A stretch of 64,000 nucleotides of DNA, taken from assembly GCA_021527695.1 (NCBI GenBank), contig JAKFAO010000002.1, forward strand, positions 1,302,501 through 1,366,500, written 5' to 3'. The notes below the pieces were generated by a model. The model saw only the letters and a list, made by a program, of their open reading frames with translations, had not been told where the DNA came from and searched no databases. This document shows, in pieces, positions 20,639 through 31,645 of this stretch. Source of the DNA: Naematelia aurantialba (Eukaryota > Basidiomycota > Tremellomycetes > Tremellales > Naemateliaceae). Positions within the stretch are counted from its first letter, which is position 1. Each line of letters begins with the position of its first letter. A program made the translations under genes and the position numbers.

Positions 20639-23055
20639 TCAAAAAGCCTCATCTCCTTTCTCGAGGCGGACTGCCGGCCGGATCTTCACCAAAGACAGAT
20701 CTGTCTTGTGTCCTACTAGTGTCCGGATATCCTGGATTTTGTATCTTTAACAAAATCAGCATGTAATCCTGTCGTAGTAGCACAGACTCACTTGATCATG
20801 GTGGGCCGCTCAAGACTCATACCCCATCCCAGTACGCGGACACCCTTTGGAAGCCCCATCGGTTCCAGCATCTCAGGCCGGAACATGCCCGACTGGACAA
20901 GGTCAGCAATGGACGTGAAAGGAGATTGGAAACTGACATTTGCAATCTCGATCCACTTCTTCAGACCTTCATGCCAAGCAAATACCTCCATACTCGGCTA
21001 CGGAGATCAGCATGTTTTCCATAGTGGTTATGTCAGTCCCACCTCTGTGTACGGATTGTAGGCAGGCTTGAACCTCAACTTGTGGTTACCTGTCCGTGCG
21101 TAAAACTCTTGCATGAACGCTGCATCCTCGTCAGCTGGGTCCTCTCGACCAGTTGAGCGTGTCTCACCCATCAAATGCCCCAAAGTGATATCGTAGTCCG
21201 CGACCACACCCTCGACCTGATGGAACTCGGCCAAATGTGTTGCATCTGTTGCTTCATTCCTATCATGGAACGTTGGATCAGCGAGGCGGAATGTAGGAAG
21301 TGAGAGACTGACCTGAATACTCGATCGATGGAAAACAGCTTTGCCGGCTTGAAACCTCCTGGCTGATTCGCAATTTTATACAACATATCTGTGGATGTCG
21401 CCGTGGTGTGTGTCCGCAGGAGCAGTCTTTCTGATTCTTCCTTCGAGAACGGGGCACGATATCCGATCGAGCCGTAGCCTCCTTCCTCGTGCACCTTACG
21501 GATGCGCTCATAGTATGCTGACTCTGGTGCCAGAGACCTAACTGGGTCTATGCTGATATGAGCATTGCACACATCTCACGTGAGTTAACGATACTGACCT
21601 TTCACGTAGAAAGTGTCCTGAACTTCTCGTGCGGGATGTTGCTGAGGAACGAACATGGCGTCGAAATTCCAAAAGGCAGATTCCACAAATCGGTTTGTTG
21701 GCATCTCGGTGAACCTGTGAACGGGATCAGCACGTCTATTGCATACATCTGCGAAAAGGACTGACCCCATATCAAAGAAGATCTGCCGGAATTCTTCACG
21801 GACTTTCAGGAGAGGATGTAAGGCCCCGTGGTCGGTCGGTTGACCGGCTGCTGCGAAGTTGTATTGTTTGAAATCTGCGTTCTTCCATGCTCCTCTACAA
21901 ACAAGATGTCAGCGTGTTTACCGCCACAGATCGATGTGCCATGAGGACAACGGTCGACTTCGAAGGGACGTACGATTGCAACATCTCTACTGTCAGGTCG
22001 GTCTCTAATTGCTTGACTTCTAACGCAAACTGTGGGCCCTTGAACACCGAGTAATGAATGTGTTTTCTGCCATGTCAGTGACCGTGAAGCATCACAAGAT
22101 CGCATCGCTCCCCTTGGTTGTATGAGTTTCCGCTTTTGCAACTCCTTCAGTACCGCCTCTCCACCAGGAGAGTCGCCTTTCTCCAAGATGCTCCGCAACT
22201 GGTCAGCGGTCTCGTCGGATGGTGCCTCGACCTATTTGGACAGTCAGCATCTTTGAGACAGAGAGTGATTGGAGACGAACAGCTCGAACGAAACCGTTTC
22301 CCTCTTTTGCGATCCACTTGTTCCTGAACGCTCGTGATTGCCCGATTTTGCTCGTCTCGTCGCCTAGGCGTTTCTACGACGGTCAGCAAGATTCTTTTGA
22401 AAGGTTCGTGACATCCAGAATATCGAAGCCCGGTGGGGTAGAGAGCATGAGAATATCAAAACCCGGTGACGTCGATAGCATGGGAGTATCAAAGCGCCGT
22501 GAAGTCGACAGCATGAAGCCAAATGGCCCCGCTTCTTTCCTCCAAGACTCACCTTCAAATCCGGCAAGCCCACCGCCTCGCCCTGCCCCTTGACAGGCAA
22601 GGCCCTCCATACGCGGATCTCGTGACTGCCCTCCCGTGCAATCTCCTCGCCCTCTGCAGTGAGGACGTAGGTTGTGGTTGTTATTTGCTCGAATGTCACC
22701 ATCTATCCCAGGAGAGTCAGCCGGAAGTCTAGTCCATTCAGATGAGAAGAGGAGAGAACAGATCGGAAGAACAGGAAATAGGGGCGAAGTCGAGAAGCGA
22801 GAACGGAGAAGAGAGAAAGGAGAACGGGAGAACGGGAGAAGGGAACGAGAGAAGAAGAAGGAAGAAGAGACGAACCTCTTTGGACACGAGCGAGTCGAGC
22901 GCGGACCGCACCGCCAGCTGCGCATCAGCCGACGACAGCGACAAATCGCCATATCTCAGCGTCCGCGTATCGGGGATAGTCGAGATTGACGAGACGTCCA
23001 ACGCCGACAGGATCAGGGGTTGCAGCTGCTCGGTCGTCGGGAGTGCAAGGGACAT
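20639..23055 (-). CDS. FRS2: Cytosolic phenylalanyl-tRNA synthetase alpha subunit
   Basis: Thirteen exons give about 516 residues, the usual length (human FARSA has 508). The N-terminal part has the tRNA-binding winged helices ([15 protein letters not shown] is diagnostic). The catalytic domain carries class II motif 1 ([23 protein letters not shown]), motif 2 ([21 protein letters not shown]) and motif 3 ([14 protein letters not shown]). It charges tRNA-Phe together with the beta subunit in a heterotetramer. Exons in order: 23055-22876, 22702-22553, 22373-22281, 22231-22113, 22066-21974, 21894-21766, 21714-21599, 21547-21313, 21259-21168, 21119-21043, 20997-20938, 20892-20792 and 20744-20639. 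Intron 4 appears to begin with GG instead of GT, and introns 1 and 3 begin GTTCGT. Intron 2 holds a minisatellite and intron 1 a pyrimidine tract. Confidence 0.95.
22417..22515. repeat. 33-bp minisatellite, three copies, within FRS2 intron 2
   Basis: Three adjacent units of exactly 33 bp at 22417, 22450 and 22483 share the pattern (A/G)GAATATC...CCGG(T)...AGCATG, with several substitutions between them. They fill most of the 179-nt intron. The period is a multiple of three, but a coding reading is not required for the flanking exons to join. Confidence 0.85.
22740..22874. repeat. Purine-rich low-complexity tract (FRS2 intron 1)
   Basis: The plus strand is almost pure A/G (GAGAAGAGGAGAG type), so on the transcribed minus strand this is a long pyrimidine tract within intron 1 of FRS2. 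Confidence 0.8.
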
Positions 23056-23459
23056 GTTGGGCAGCGCTCGTCTCTTTCGCTCTTGGCCGGTCTGTTGGTT
23101 TGTCTTTCTCCTGCGCTCGTAATATCAAGGTCGAAAAGAAGTCGCCTATTCTGATCTTCGGATACTCGAGAGCTCGTACCGTCCCAACCTATAGTGTCCT
23201 CGCTGACCGTTGGCGGGTACTTTGCAACGGAGACTACGATATTGCGTCGAGTTAACGTCTAAAAGCACCGTGCGTCGACTTTTGACTCGACAACATTTGG
23301 CGGTTAGGTCCGCAAACGAAAGCCCAGTAGGCGCGCGTTCAATATACTACCGCCGTGCGCCTTTCGCCACGCCGTGCTAGGAGTGCATCAAGCACATCTA
23401 GAGCTTATACTGCTACAGACGTACAAACTGCCGAAAACTAATGCTCGTGGCTTGAAAGC

Positions 23460-25723
23460 TCACAGTCGTCTGTCCCAATGTCCAGCATTGGGATCCCCGT
23501 ATGTATACCCTGGAGGCGAAGATCGCTTGGAAGCCTGGTACCCGCCCAAACTACTCTGATCATCCTGGTCGTACGCTAGTACGCTGGGTCCGTCGTAACC
23601 CTCAGATGGAGGACGGTAAGGGCGGGATGGTCGGGGATGGCGATTAAGATCTTGTTGAGAGCGTGACGGTGGAAGTGTGAGTTGCGAGTAAGAATGAGAA
23701 TGAGAGGAATTGCGAGCGTAGTTGGCGGATGATGGCGGGGCGTATGCATTTGTGGAAGGGTAGGAAGGATTCAATGGGTACGGGGAGACGGGAGTAGCCA
23801 CCGTAGGCGGGTAGGATATGCCCAAAGGAGCAGCCGCCTCGGTGAGCCTCACCGAGCTAGTGTTCATCAGTTTTGAAATACAGCTCTCTGGCAGTAACGT
23901 ACCTGCCAAAATCCTGCGTATACGGCGTGCCAGGTCCGCCGTACGGGGTCTGATACTCGACGACTGGTGGATATCCGAGACCAGCCGCGTTGACATTGTA
24001 CGTCTCGTACTCGATCTTCTTGCTTTTCGGCTTGCGCGTCCCAGACAGTGACAAAGTGTCGTCATCAAGTTTGACATCAGGGAGAGTCGGCTGGACCACC
24101 TCGCCGTTCAGCGTCTTCATCCCCGTCTTGGCGAGTTGTTTCTCAAGCGCAGCGTTACGTGCGATTCGCTGGCGCTGCTTTTTGCGCAGCAGCTCAGCAA
24201 TACGCTTGTCGACCTTGTGACACACATATTCCTGATTTTCATCAGGTACACTCCCGCTGTTTGTCCTCGAGACCGCGCACCTTAAGATTCCCCTGAATAT
24301 AGCATAGAAGAGGCACGTAGCTGACCGCCGCAACGATGAGAAGTATCAGAGAGCCGGCGAAGATGAGAACGGTGGCGATCATCGAGAACAACAACATGGC
24401 AGTAATGGGCGAGTTGTCCCAGTAAGCTGGAATATCGCTCGTTTGCCAGCCAAAGGAGTTGGCGAACGAGTAGAGGATGAGAGCGTTGATCGATTGACGA
24501 GGCCCGTCAGCGAGGAGCAAGCGTTTCCAATCTGTGAACGTCAGCGGCGGCCGAAGTTGAGAGCACATACCTTTGAAGGTGAAGAACACGAAAAATGCAA
24601 AGTCGTCCTTCTTCTTCGACGACCGATCGATATGGCAGAACAAGCAAAAGTTGTCATACGACTCTGCGCTCTCGTTAACGCTGCTTGTACATGACGGAAC
24701 CAGCAAGCAGCTCACTTAGTGAGTAATAGTCGTTGGCCATAAGATTGGTGAAGGCGTAGCTAATATCGCGTGAATCGATGACCCACTTTGCTTTCCACAG
24801 CTCGTAGCCGTACTGCATGTTCAGCGTCGCAGTCAATCCTGAGGGTGACTCACGAGAAGGAAGGAGAAGATGATGCAGCCCACAAAGACCCATTTCGCAA
24901 TGGCAAACTTCACATCGACGGCACAGTCATCTCCGCACCTGGACTGAATGGTGTTGGTCCACTGTGGAACCTGTCAGCGGGAAGGTTTCTTGGTGGGTCG
25001 GAAGATCGTGGTGCATATGACAGGGTGGTACTGACGTGGTTGGATGATATCATAGTGACAGCCGTAAAGATGTCCAGCCCCATGACGGCGAACGCTTTGA
25101 GGATGAGGATGTACTTCCAGACATACCTGCGTGGACTGTCAGCATGCCATCAGGGTGTCGATAGGCGGTCGGCGCTGGACGTGGGAGACGATTAGAAGGA
25201 AAGAAGGGGAGAAGAAGGCAAGGAGAGGAGAGAAGGCGAGTGAGAGAACGAGACAAGGAGAGAGACAAAGAAGGAGAGAAGGAAAGACACGAAGGAGAGA
25301 AGGAGAGGAGAGAAGGAGAGGAAAGAAAGGGAGAATGGGAGAATGGGAGAAGGAAGGAATGAGAGAAGGAAAAAAGGAAGGAAGGGAAAAAAAAGAGCCA
25401 GGGTGGATGAGCATGCATCGTGAGACGCAGTGAGTGGGATGAGGATGGAGAAGGAAGCCTACTTGAGCCGAGTCAGGATATCGGTGCGGTGGAATTCTCG
25501 GACATTGATAAAGTCGAACTACGCTAGTCAGCTCTGCCCCAGCAGCACCACCATCACCACCACCACACCGCCGGCATGTGGTCTCATCCCCTGGAACACA
25601 TGGGACATGGGACGTGGGACATGGGACGTGGGACATGGGACGTGGGACGTATAAGAGATTGCATGGCTCGCTCACTTTATGGTCCTGCACTTCCTCTCGT
25701 TTCCACTCTGCCTCGCAGCACAT
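23460..25723 (-). CDS. KCH1/PRM6-type low-affinity potassium transporter
   Basis: Nine exons give about 489 residues: 25723-25676, 25518-25463, 25126-25036, 24961-24854, 24812-24716, 24663-24571, about 24532-24281, 24231-23903 and 23856-23460. The start MCCEAEWKREEVQDHK followed by FDFINVREFH is the usual opening of fungal KCH proteins; the CC pair might be lipidated (inference). Membrane segments are visible near YILILKAFAVMGLDIF, VFVGCIIFSFLLL, PITAMLLFSMIATVLIF and SLILLIVAAVSYVPLL. The middle has the conserved CHIDRS...KKDDFAFFVFFTFK and WKRLLLADGPRQSINAL. A coiled, basic helix (KVDKRIAELLRKKQRQR) leads into a Ser/Tyr/Pro-rich cytosolic tail. In yeast the family supports low-affinity K+ entry at the plasma membrane and calcium signalling. 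Intron lengths vary widely (about 40 to 336 nt) because of repeats. Confidence 0.78.
25190..25399. repeat. Purine-rich (GA)n-like tract in KCH-gene intron 2
   Basis: About 210 nt on the plus strand consist almost only of A and G in patterns such as GGAGAGAAGGAGAGG. It is read as a pyrimidine tract within the 336-nt second intron of the KCH-type gene. Confidence 0.85.
25599..25651. repeat. Tandem TGGGACATGGGACG repeat in KCH-gene intron 1
   Basis: Seven or so copies of TGGGAC(A/G) alternate as TGGGACATGGGACG units. The array lies within the 157-nt first intron of the KCH-type gene. Confidence 0.85.
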
Positions 25724-26568
25724 CTCGCAGGTCCTAACTGCCTTCCACGCACCCCGCTAGCGTACCAGCCGAGCGCTAAGGATATGCCAGCAAGTCTGTA
25801 TACGGTGCTAGACCGCGGATGGGTATGCGTCTGTGAGAGCTTTAGCACCGAAGCACCGCGGAAGCTTGGGCGTGTGAGGTGAAAGCTTTCGCACTGCGAT
25901 ACGGTGGTGGTGTCGACGCTATATCGAACGAAAGGCGAGGGACGGAGAGACGGAAGGCAGAAAGGCAGAAAGGCCAGAATGAACCCACCCTTAGTCGGTC
26001 GATGTCTCGGACCGCCAGCCAAGCCCACGCCCAACTCTGACTCTGCCAGAAATTTCACGCAAACCAATGCCGATTTCTCTACCTCTCTACCGCAGAGCGT
26101 CTTGCCAGTTGCCAGCACCTATACGACGTCGACGGGATATGAAGATAGTTGCAGCGATGTATCAACGTGATGACAAAGGAGAAAGGACGAGCAAGCGGAG
26201 CAGTGCCGATGGAGGACCGAGCGCGGGTAGGCCAGGTAAACAAGTTGATTCTGGCTTGCAGAATCGCTGTATGAAGTGTATACCAGCGTGCTAGAAGAGA
26301 GCGACGTCTAATGAATGTATGGGACTGGATGTCTAAATGCTATGTGAATGCTCTTCAATGATGGTTGTCATGAGAGACAAGGATGCAAAGGAACAATCGA
26401 GAGAACGACCCTCCCCCTTGGAGTGTTTCAGGGTGCATACACCGAAAAAAAAAGACAAAGCACACGCGTTGGTTAGTCGACGGGAGCAAATTCCAGCGGC
26501 TTCCCACTGCATCGTAGACAGATAGATGCATATGCTATGAGAACCCAAAGATGGAGATCAGACCCATC
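25724..26568. other. Intergenic region upstream of the KCH-type gene
   Basis: It contains the promoter of the minus-strand KCH-type gene and the 3' region of the GT61 gene. Short open frames on either strand are unsupported. A short A run lies at about 26442-26450. Confidence 0.4.
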
Positions 26569-28906
26569 CTAGTCCAGCTCCTCGATGCCCACCGAGCCTA
26601 CTTCGCGCCCGTCCAGCAGATCCTCCACGACCCTCGCAACCAGCTGTGCTTCGACCTTGATCGCGCCCTGCTGTCGTCAGTCTCGACGCTGTTAAGCACA
26701 GCCAGGAATTCTTCGGGCTTATAAGGATGCCTACAGAGTATACTATCCATGGTACAAAAACTCACATTGTGCCCCTCACCACGCTTGTTGCCCATTGCCC
26801 GCCAGCCCTCTTCGTCCAGAATGTGATCATTCTGCACCGCTACGTACTTGTGGTTGAGCGCAGTGGCGAGCAGCTGGTAGTCTCCTACGCAACACATGAG
26901 CCAACGCAGGCCATCGCTGCCGGTAGGCTTACGCTGGAAACCACCCTCCTCGTACAGCTGGATGACGGCAGACCGTGTCGTTGCTGGCATCCATAACGAC
27001 AGCATGAGGTCGTCCGAATGCACGCCAACGATGATCTGTCCGCGTAAGCATGGCGCCGAGCATACAGAAAGAAGTTGATCGCGCACCTCGGCCCGACTCA
27101 TCAACTCGACTTGCTGGGGTTTCTGCATAGATCCAAGTCGCGTGACATGTATCTCAGCCTTGCTGGTTAAACCCTTCAACGCCTCAACAAGCTCGTCGTG
27201 GTTCTTTGGTTCTACATGCGGGTTTTCTCTCTATAGCCTCATGAGATTTTCCGTTTCACCCTTTCTTTGCAGCGTATGCTTACCTGGCGATCGACGTAGA
27301 CGACCACTGGGAGCCCACGGCTGCCGACGCTTGATTCTCCCTCCACACTGAGCGATCGCTGGAGGTTGAGACGGAATGGGTTCCAGAATGTTTGTGATGC
27401 AGGCAGTGCGGGGATATTGGTGTTCATCTATGTAACGCATCAGCGAGACACATCTCTATACACGGAGGACGACTAACCTTGCCCCACTTCCCGACCTCTC
27501 CGCCGGCGGAGTGTGCGGCCCCTTACGATCAGGCATTGGCCCTTCGGACTCTGGAGACTCACATCGATCCACAATGACCGCTCGCTCGAGAATGACTGGA
27601 ACCCCCCCTGCTGCGTGGTCCTGCCATCCAGTCTTATCCTCAATGCTCACTCCCGGGACAGCGTGACTCAAAAACCATATATCTGCCAAATCAGCAGAGA
27701 CTTGAAGCGAGTTAGGTAGCTCACTATCGCCTCGCTCGTCCCGCCAACTTGGAGATTCACCACACTTCTTGAACCAGACCCGCCTAGGTACGCGCTCCGC
27801 GTCAGTCAAATGCGGCATGGCCGATGCGAGAGCTCGTGTCGCGCCAAGGAAAGCCTCGAGGACGAAATGCCTGTGAATCAGGCTCGACAGTCACAAATTC
27901 GATAGCTTGTTACCTACCGGAAGTACACTGATACGAGACATTAGCATGTTAACACCAGATGATAGCTGCTGGACCACTCACCCAGGTAGCCATCTTTACG
28001 AGGGAGAAGGGTTAACAATAACCTCATTACTCAGTCAGCAGCTCACGAGGTCCAGGCTCGTCATTGAAGATATACTGCACAAAATCAGCTCCAACTCGGC
28101 ATGTCTCTCAACGCTACAGCATAGTAGTTGTCTCGACAAAGTCCTGTTGAGCTTTGGTATCGGGAGTTCCACTCACAGTAGTTCCTCTAAGGATGACACC
28201 TCTTCCCAGCCTTTCTTCCGCGAGTTCCTCCTCGTCAATCACCCTCCACACCTCCTCGCCGGCCGTCTCATCCCGCTTCGCCCCACTCATAAGCTGCTTT
28301 GTAGGCGGCATCTTGGGCGCCTCCGTGTCCGGTGAGGCGATGCCTAGGTCGGGATCATGGGCGTCCAGAGTATCGAGGGCGGATGAAGCGGCCGTAGAGC
28401 GGACAAAGGTTGCTGTTCCGGAGGAGAGGAGGAGGTTGCTGATGACATTGTAGCCTGCGATGCCTGGAGGTTGTCAGCCCAGGCTGAAGGATATAGTCGA
28501 CAATTAACGCAAAGTGGAAGAAAGTCAAGCGAGGTAGGAAAGGGCTGAAAGCCAGCAGAGAACTCAAAGACTCGCCTCCCTCCCACTCCGATACTATCCC
28601 TTCCTCATCCAGATCGATCCACGGATCCTCCTCCTCCCGACCCACGACCGCGGCGCCCGGCGAATTCCAGCCAAACCATGCCTCGCCCCTGGCTGCTTGT
28701 CGTGCCCTCCCTTGGACGGCTGCCGCGCCAGCTCCATCACGATACACCAGCCCCCGAGCATGTTCGTACGCTTGCCCGGGGGCCATGGAGGGTGATGTGG
28801 CCACCCATAAGCCGGCGAGGACGAGCGGAGTCGCGATCGCCAGACGCAGGACGTTGCGGCGGGACATTCCGAAGAAGGGCGGGGAGTAGGCGCGGCCCGT
28901 GCCCAT
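26569..28906 (-). CDS. GT61 family glycosyltransferase, type II membrane protein
   Basis: About a dozen exons run from the ATG at 28906 (a second ATG at 28867) to TAG at 26569. The N-terminus has basic residues followed by one membrane segment (LRLAIATPLVLAGLWVA), as in Golgi type II enzymes. The catalytic part shows the DUF563/GT61 order: PGPHGYLGVYFRHFVLEAFLG, then PVVVYVDRQ, then HDELVEAL, the EIHVTRLGSM...QVELMSRAE block and the signature VGVHSDDLMLSLWMP, ending with the family-like tail QLLATALNHKY. Usual members have VGVHGAGLTN at the signature; here Ser-Asp-Asp replaces Gly-Ala-Gly. Family members transfer xylose, GlcNAc or arabinose; donor and acceptor here are unknown. One exon (HGYLG) has only 12 nt. 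Intron 1 uses a GTTCTC donor. Confidence 0.75.
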
Positions 28907-29406
28907 GTAGAGTTGGAGACTGCGCACTGCGCACGTAGCGGCACTCAATAGTCTGGCAGAGTCACGGTGGCTGATGAAACTGTGTCGTCTGAAGCTGGAC
29001 AGAGACAGACTTTTGTCAGAGATGCAGAGAGCAGGTGGAGAATGTGGGAAGCAACGCGCCGTGAACTCTGGAGGCAGGCACGGAATCGCCACGTGTCGGT
29101 GCGGGGTAAGTGGCGACGCAACGCTGCTCCTCTCCAAGAGACGAACAGGGAGACGCAGAAGCCGATAAGCAGGCGGGATAAGACGTCTAGTATTAATTCA
29201 ACGGATTCCCAAAGATATCGCTGCTCCTGGTCGACGGTACAGTACAATGGGGCGGAAATTCAAACACTGGTAGGCTGCCCGGACGTAGATGATTCGTTGA
29301 AGTCATTCTCTCGTTTACATCGCTATTTGCCGCATGGTAGAGATAAACATAACAGCCTCGCAGATTTCCTGCATGCCGTAGAACACACTTGCCATCCTAC
29401 TACCTA
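28907..29406. other. Intergenic stretch of about 500 nt
   Basis: It lies between the GT61 start and the 3' end of the HIRIP3-like gene, both on the minus strand. Upstream reading of the GT61 frame remains open to 29137 but lacks conserved sequence, so I treat it as promoter and leader. Confidence 0.4.
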
Positions 29407-31453
29407 CTAATCACTCTGGTCACCTAAAAAGTCGAGGACCGCACCGAGAGCGCTCTTGGCCGCTTCAGCGATTGTCTACGCCACATTCTCCTGCTCACCT
29501 GCTGCTTGGGCTGCGCTGCGCCTTCGTCGTCTTCGTACTCCTCGTTGGTCTCGCTCCCCGAAATGCTTTTATTGACTTGTGTTGGAGCTCGACTCCGACT
29601 GGCACGCGGTTGTTTCGCAGATAGACCTCGGGTCGCTTCAAACTGGCGTACGTCATCTGGTCCATCGATTAGCTACTCCCGGGCCTCATCCACCCCCACC
29701 AACAAGAGGCGGAGGTGATGAAAACGACAGATCAGTGGTATTGGTGTAAATTGGTCCTAAAACAGCATATTCGAGGGATAAGCTCACCCAACTCGGCGGC
29801 GAGCTCTCTCCGCTCTTTCAGGATGCGCGCTTTGCCTATGGTTGGATTGCCCTTCATCCCAAGTTCAGATAATATGCGCTGCAATATCCGGATCTGCTCC
29901 TTTGGCTGAACAGTCCATCAGCTTCAACGACGGGTCAACGCCGGCTTGGGACACAACGCACCTTTGGGTAGTCGGCAAACTCTTTGCTCCTGCTGGCGTT
30001 AGCGTCGAAGTCTCTCTCGTGGCATGTGAATGCAGGGAGGAAGGCAGGGAGGAAGGTCACGGGGGAGAGACCCAGAGGGAGTGTGGAGGGAAGATGTGTC
30101 TGGGAATCTGGTCAAGGGCAGATTAGTATTGGGGCTCACCATTGCTTCCGCACGCCGCATGCTACAACAATACGCTTCAGCTCATTGACCTTCGCCTCAT
30201 CTGGATCGAGCTGACCCTGTCAGCTAAGACCGACTTCGGGTGAAGGAAAGGTTCCTCACCCCGTTGTCTTGGTCTTCCTTGCCTTTCTATCGTTGCGTCA
30301 GCTCCAATACAAGGAAGCCGGAATCTACGTGCTCGCATGGAAGAGAGCAGAGATGGCAACTCACTTTACGTCTGACACTACGTGTACTGTCGCTATCGTC
30401 CCCTCCCTTTCCTTTGGAGCGCGATTTTCGCTTCCTGCTTTTAGATACACGTTCGTCTACGGTATCCGTTTTCTCGCGAGACCGAGACGGCGCAACATCA
30501 TAGACCGAGCTCATCTCGGATTCAGACGCTTCTGCCTCCCTGCCATCCTGGGACAATTATCAGCGGTAGTCTGGAACGAGGCACAGGAATACCCACATCA
30601 ACGACGCTTGCTTCTCCTTCCTGTCCTTCACTTCCTGCTCTTTCGTCGTCATCGTCGTCGTCGTCGTCACGCGGATTCCGGCCAGATTTCCCCTTCTTAC
30701 GCCTCGCCGTCTTCGCAGTTGAAGCACCTGGCTTGGACCGTTTCTTCGGCACTGCCGCGATCGAGCTCCCAAGCGACTCGTCTCCAGACTACATCTATCA
30801 GCTAGACTGTCCGTCTCACGAGTCGTGACCAGGCTTTGCTAGCCTAGCATCCGCAGTAAAACAGCAGCACGGCAGAAGAACGGAGCAAGAGAAGAGAGCG
30901 ACATACGCCCGAGGCATCCTCTTCTGCGTCGTCGTCCTCAGCTTCCTCAACTTCCTCTTCCTCGCGTTTCCTCGAACCCCTCTTCGCTTGAGGGCGTTTC
31001 TTGCTCACCGTCGACTCATGAGACGTACTTCGATGGTGGGACGTTGGTGTCGACGTAGGAGGAGGAGAGGGCGAGGCAGCCGATTGTGCCTCGACAAGCT
31101 CGTCCTGCTCGTATTAGTCGGACCTCTGGCACTCCCCTTTCGCGCCGGTTTCCGCTATCCACACAACCTGCCCTAACCATCACTGCGCAGATACGCTCGA
31201 CGCCCAGCCGGAGACAATTCCTGATGTGAAGGCAGCGACCCACTTGAAACCGATTCACCAAATCCTTAACAACGCTCTTCCAAGTCCCATCCAAAGAGCC
31301 TTCTTCAAATCCCATCTTGGCGCAGATAGATCGCCGCGCTGCGCCCATGGTGAACTCTCCTCGGTCGATCGGACCGCCAGCCTTGTACGCATCGCGAAGG
31401 ACTTTGACTGTGGTCTTCTTCAGCCGTGGTAGAAGTGAGTCGTCCATCCTCAT
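29407..31453 (-). CDS. HIRIP3-like histone chaperone
   Basis: About ten exons give roughly 415 residues. Exon 1 (31453-31244) encodes a DEK_C-like helical domain (PRLKKTTVKVLRDAYKAGG ... WKSVVKDLV). The middle is highly charged with an acidic run (RDDDDDDDDER) and basic runs. The C-terminal part carries the family core: NELKRIVVACGVRKQWSKEF, then IRILQRILSELGMKGNPTIGKA and KERRELAAELDDV. Proteins with this core (HIRIP3; Chz-type motif) bind H2A-H2B or H3 and act with the HIRA complex in chromatin assembly. The start could be 31453 or 31447 (two close ATGs). Near the 3' end a 23-nt GT-AG segment (29498-29476) must be removed to reach a likely C-terminus ending FLGDQSD; otherwise a different 24-residue tail results. 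Confidence 0.75.
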
Positions 31454-31645
31454 ACACAGGCTCTCACCAGACAATCAGAATAGGAGAGCGGTCAAGATTG
31501 ATTTTTGCGGCGCGTCCCCACGTGGTGGAACCAAACATCGCCCGTGCGTTCGCCGAGTTGGCGACAATAACATCAGTCCAGAGACAATGTCCATGATTAC
31601 TACAGGCAGATGCTCTATGATACATCAAACATCTTGGTCAGATGC

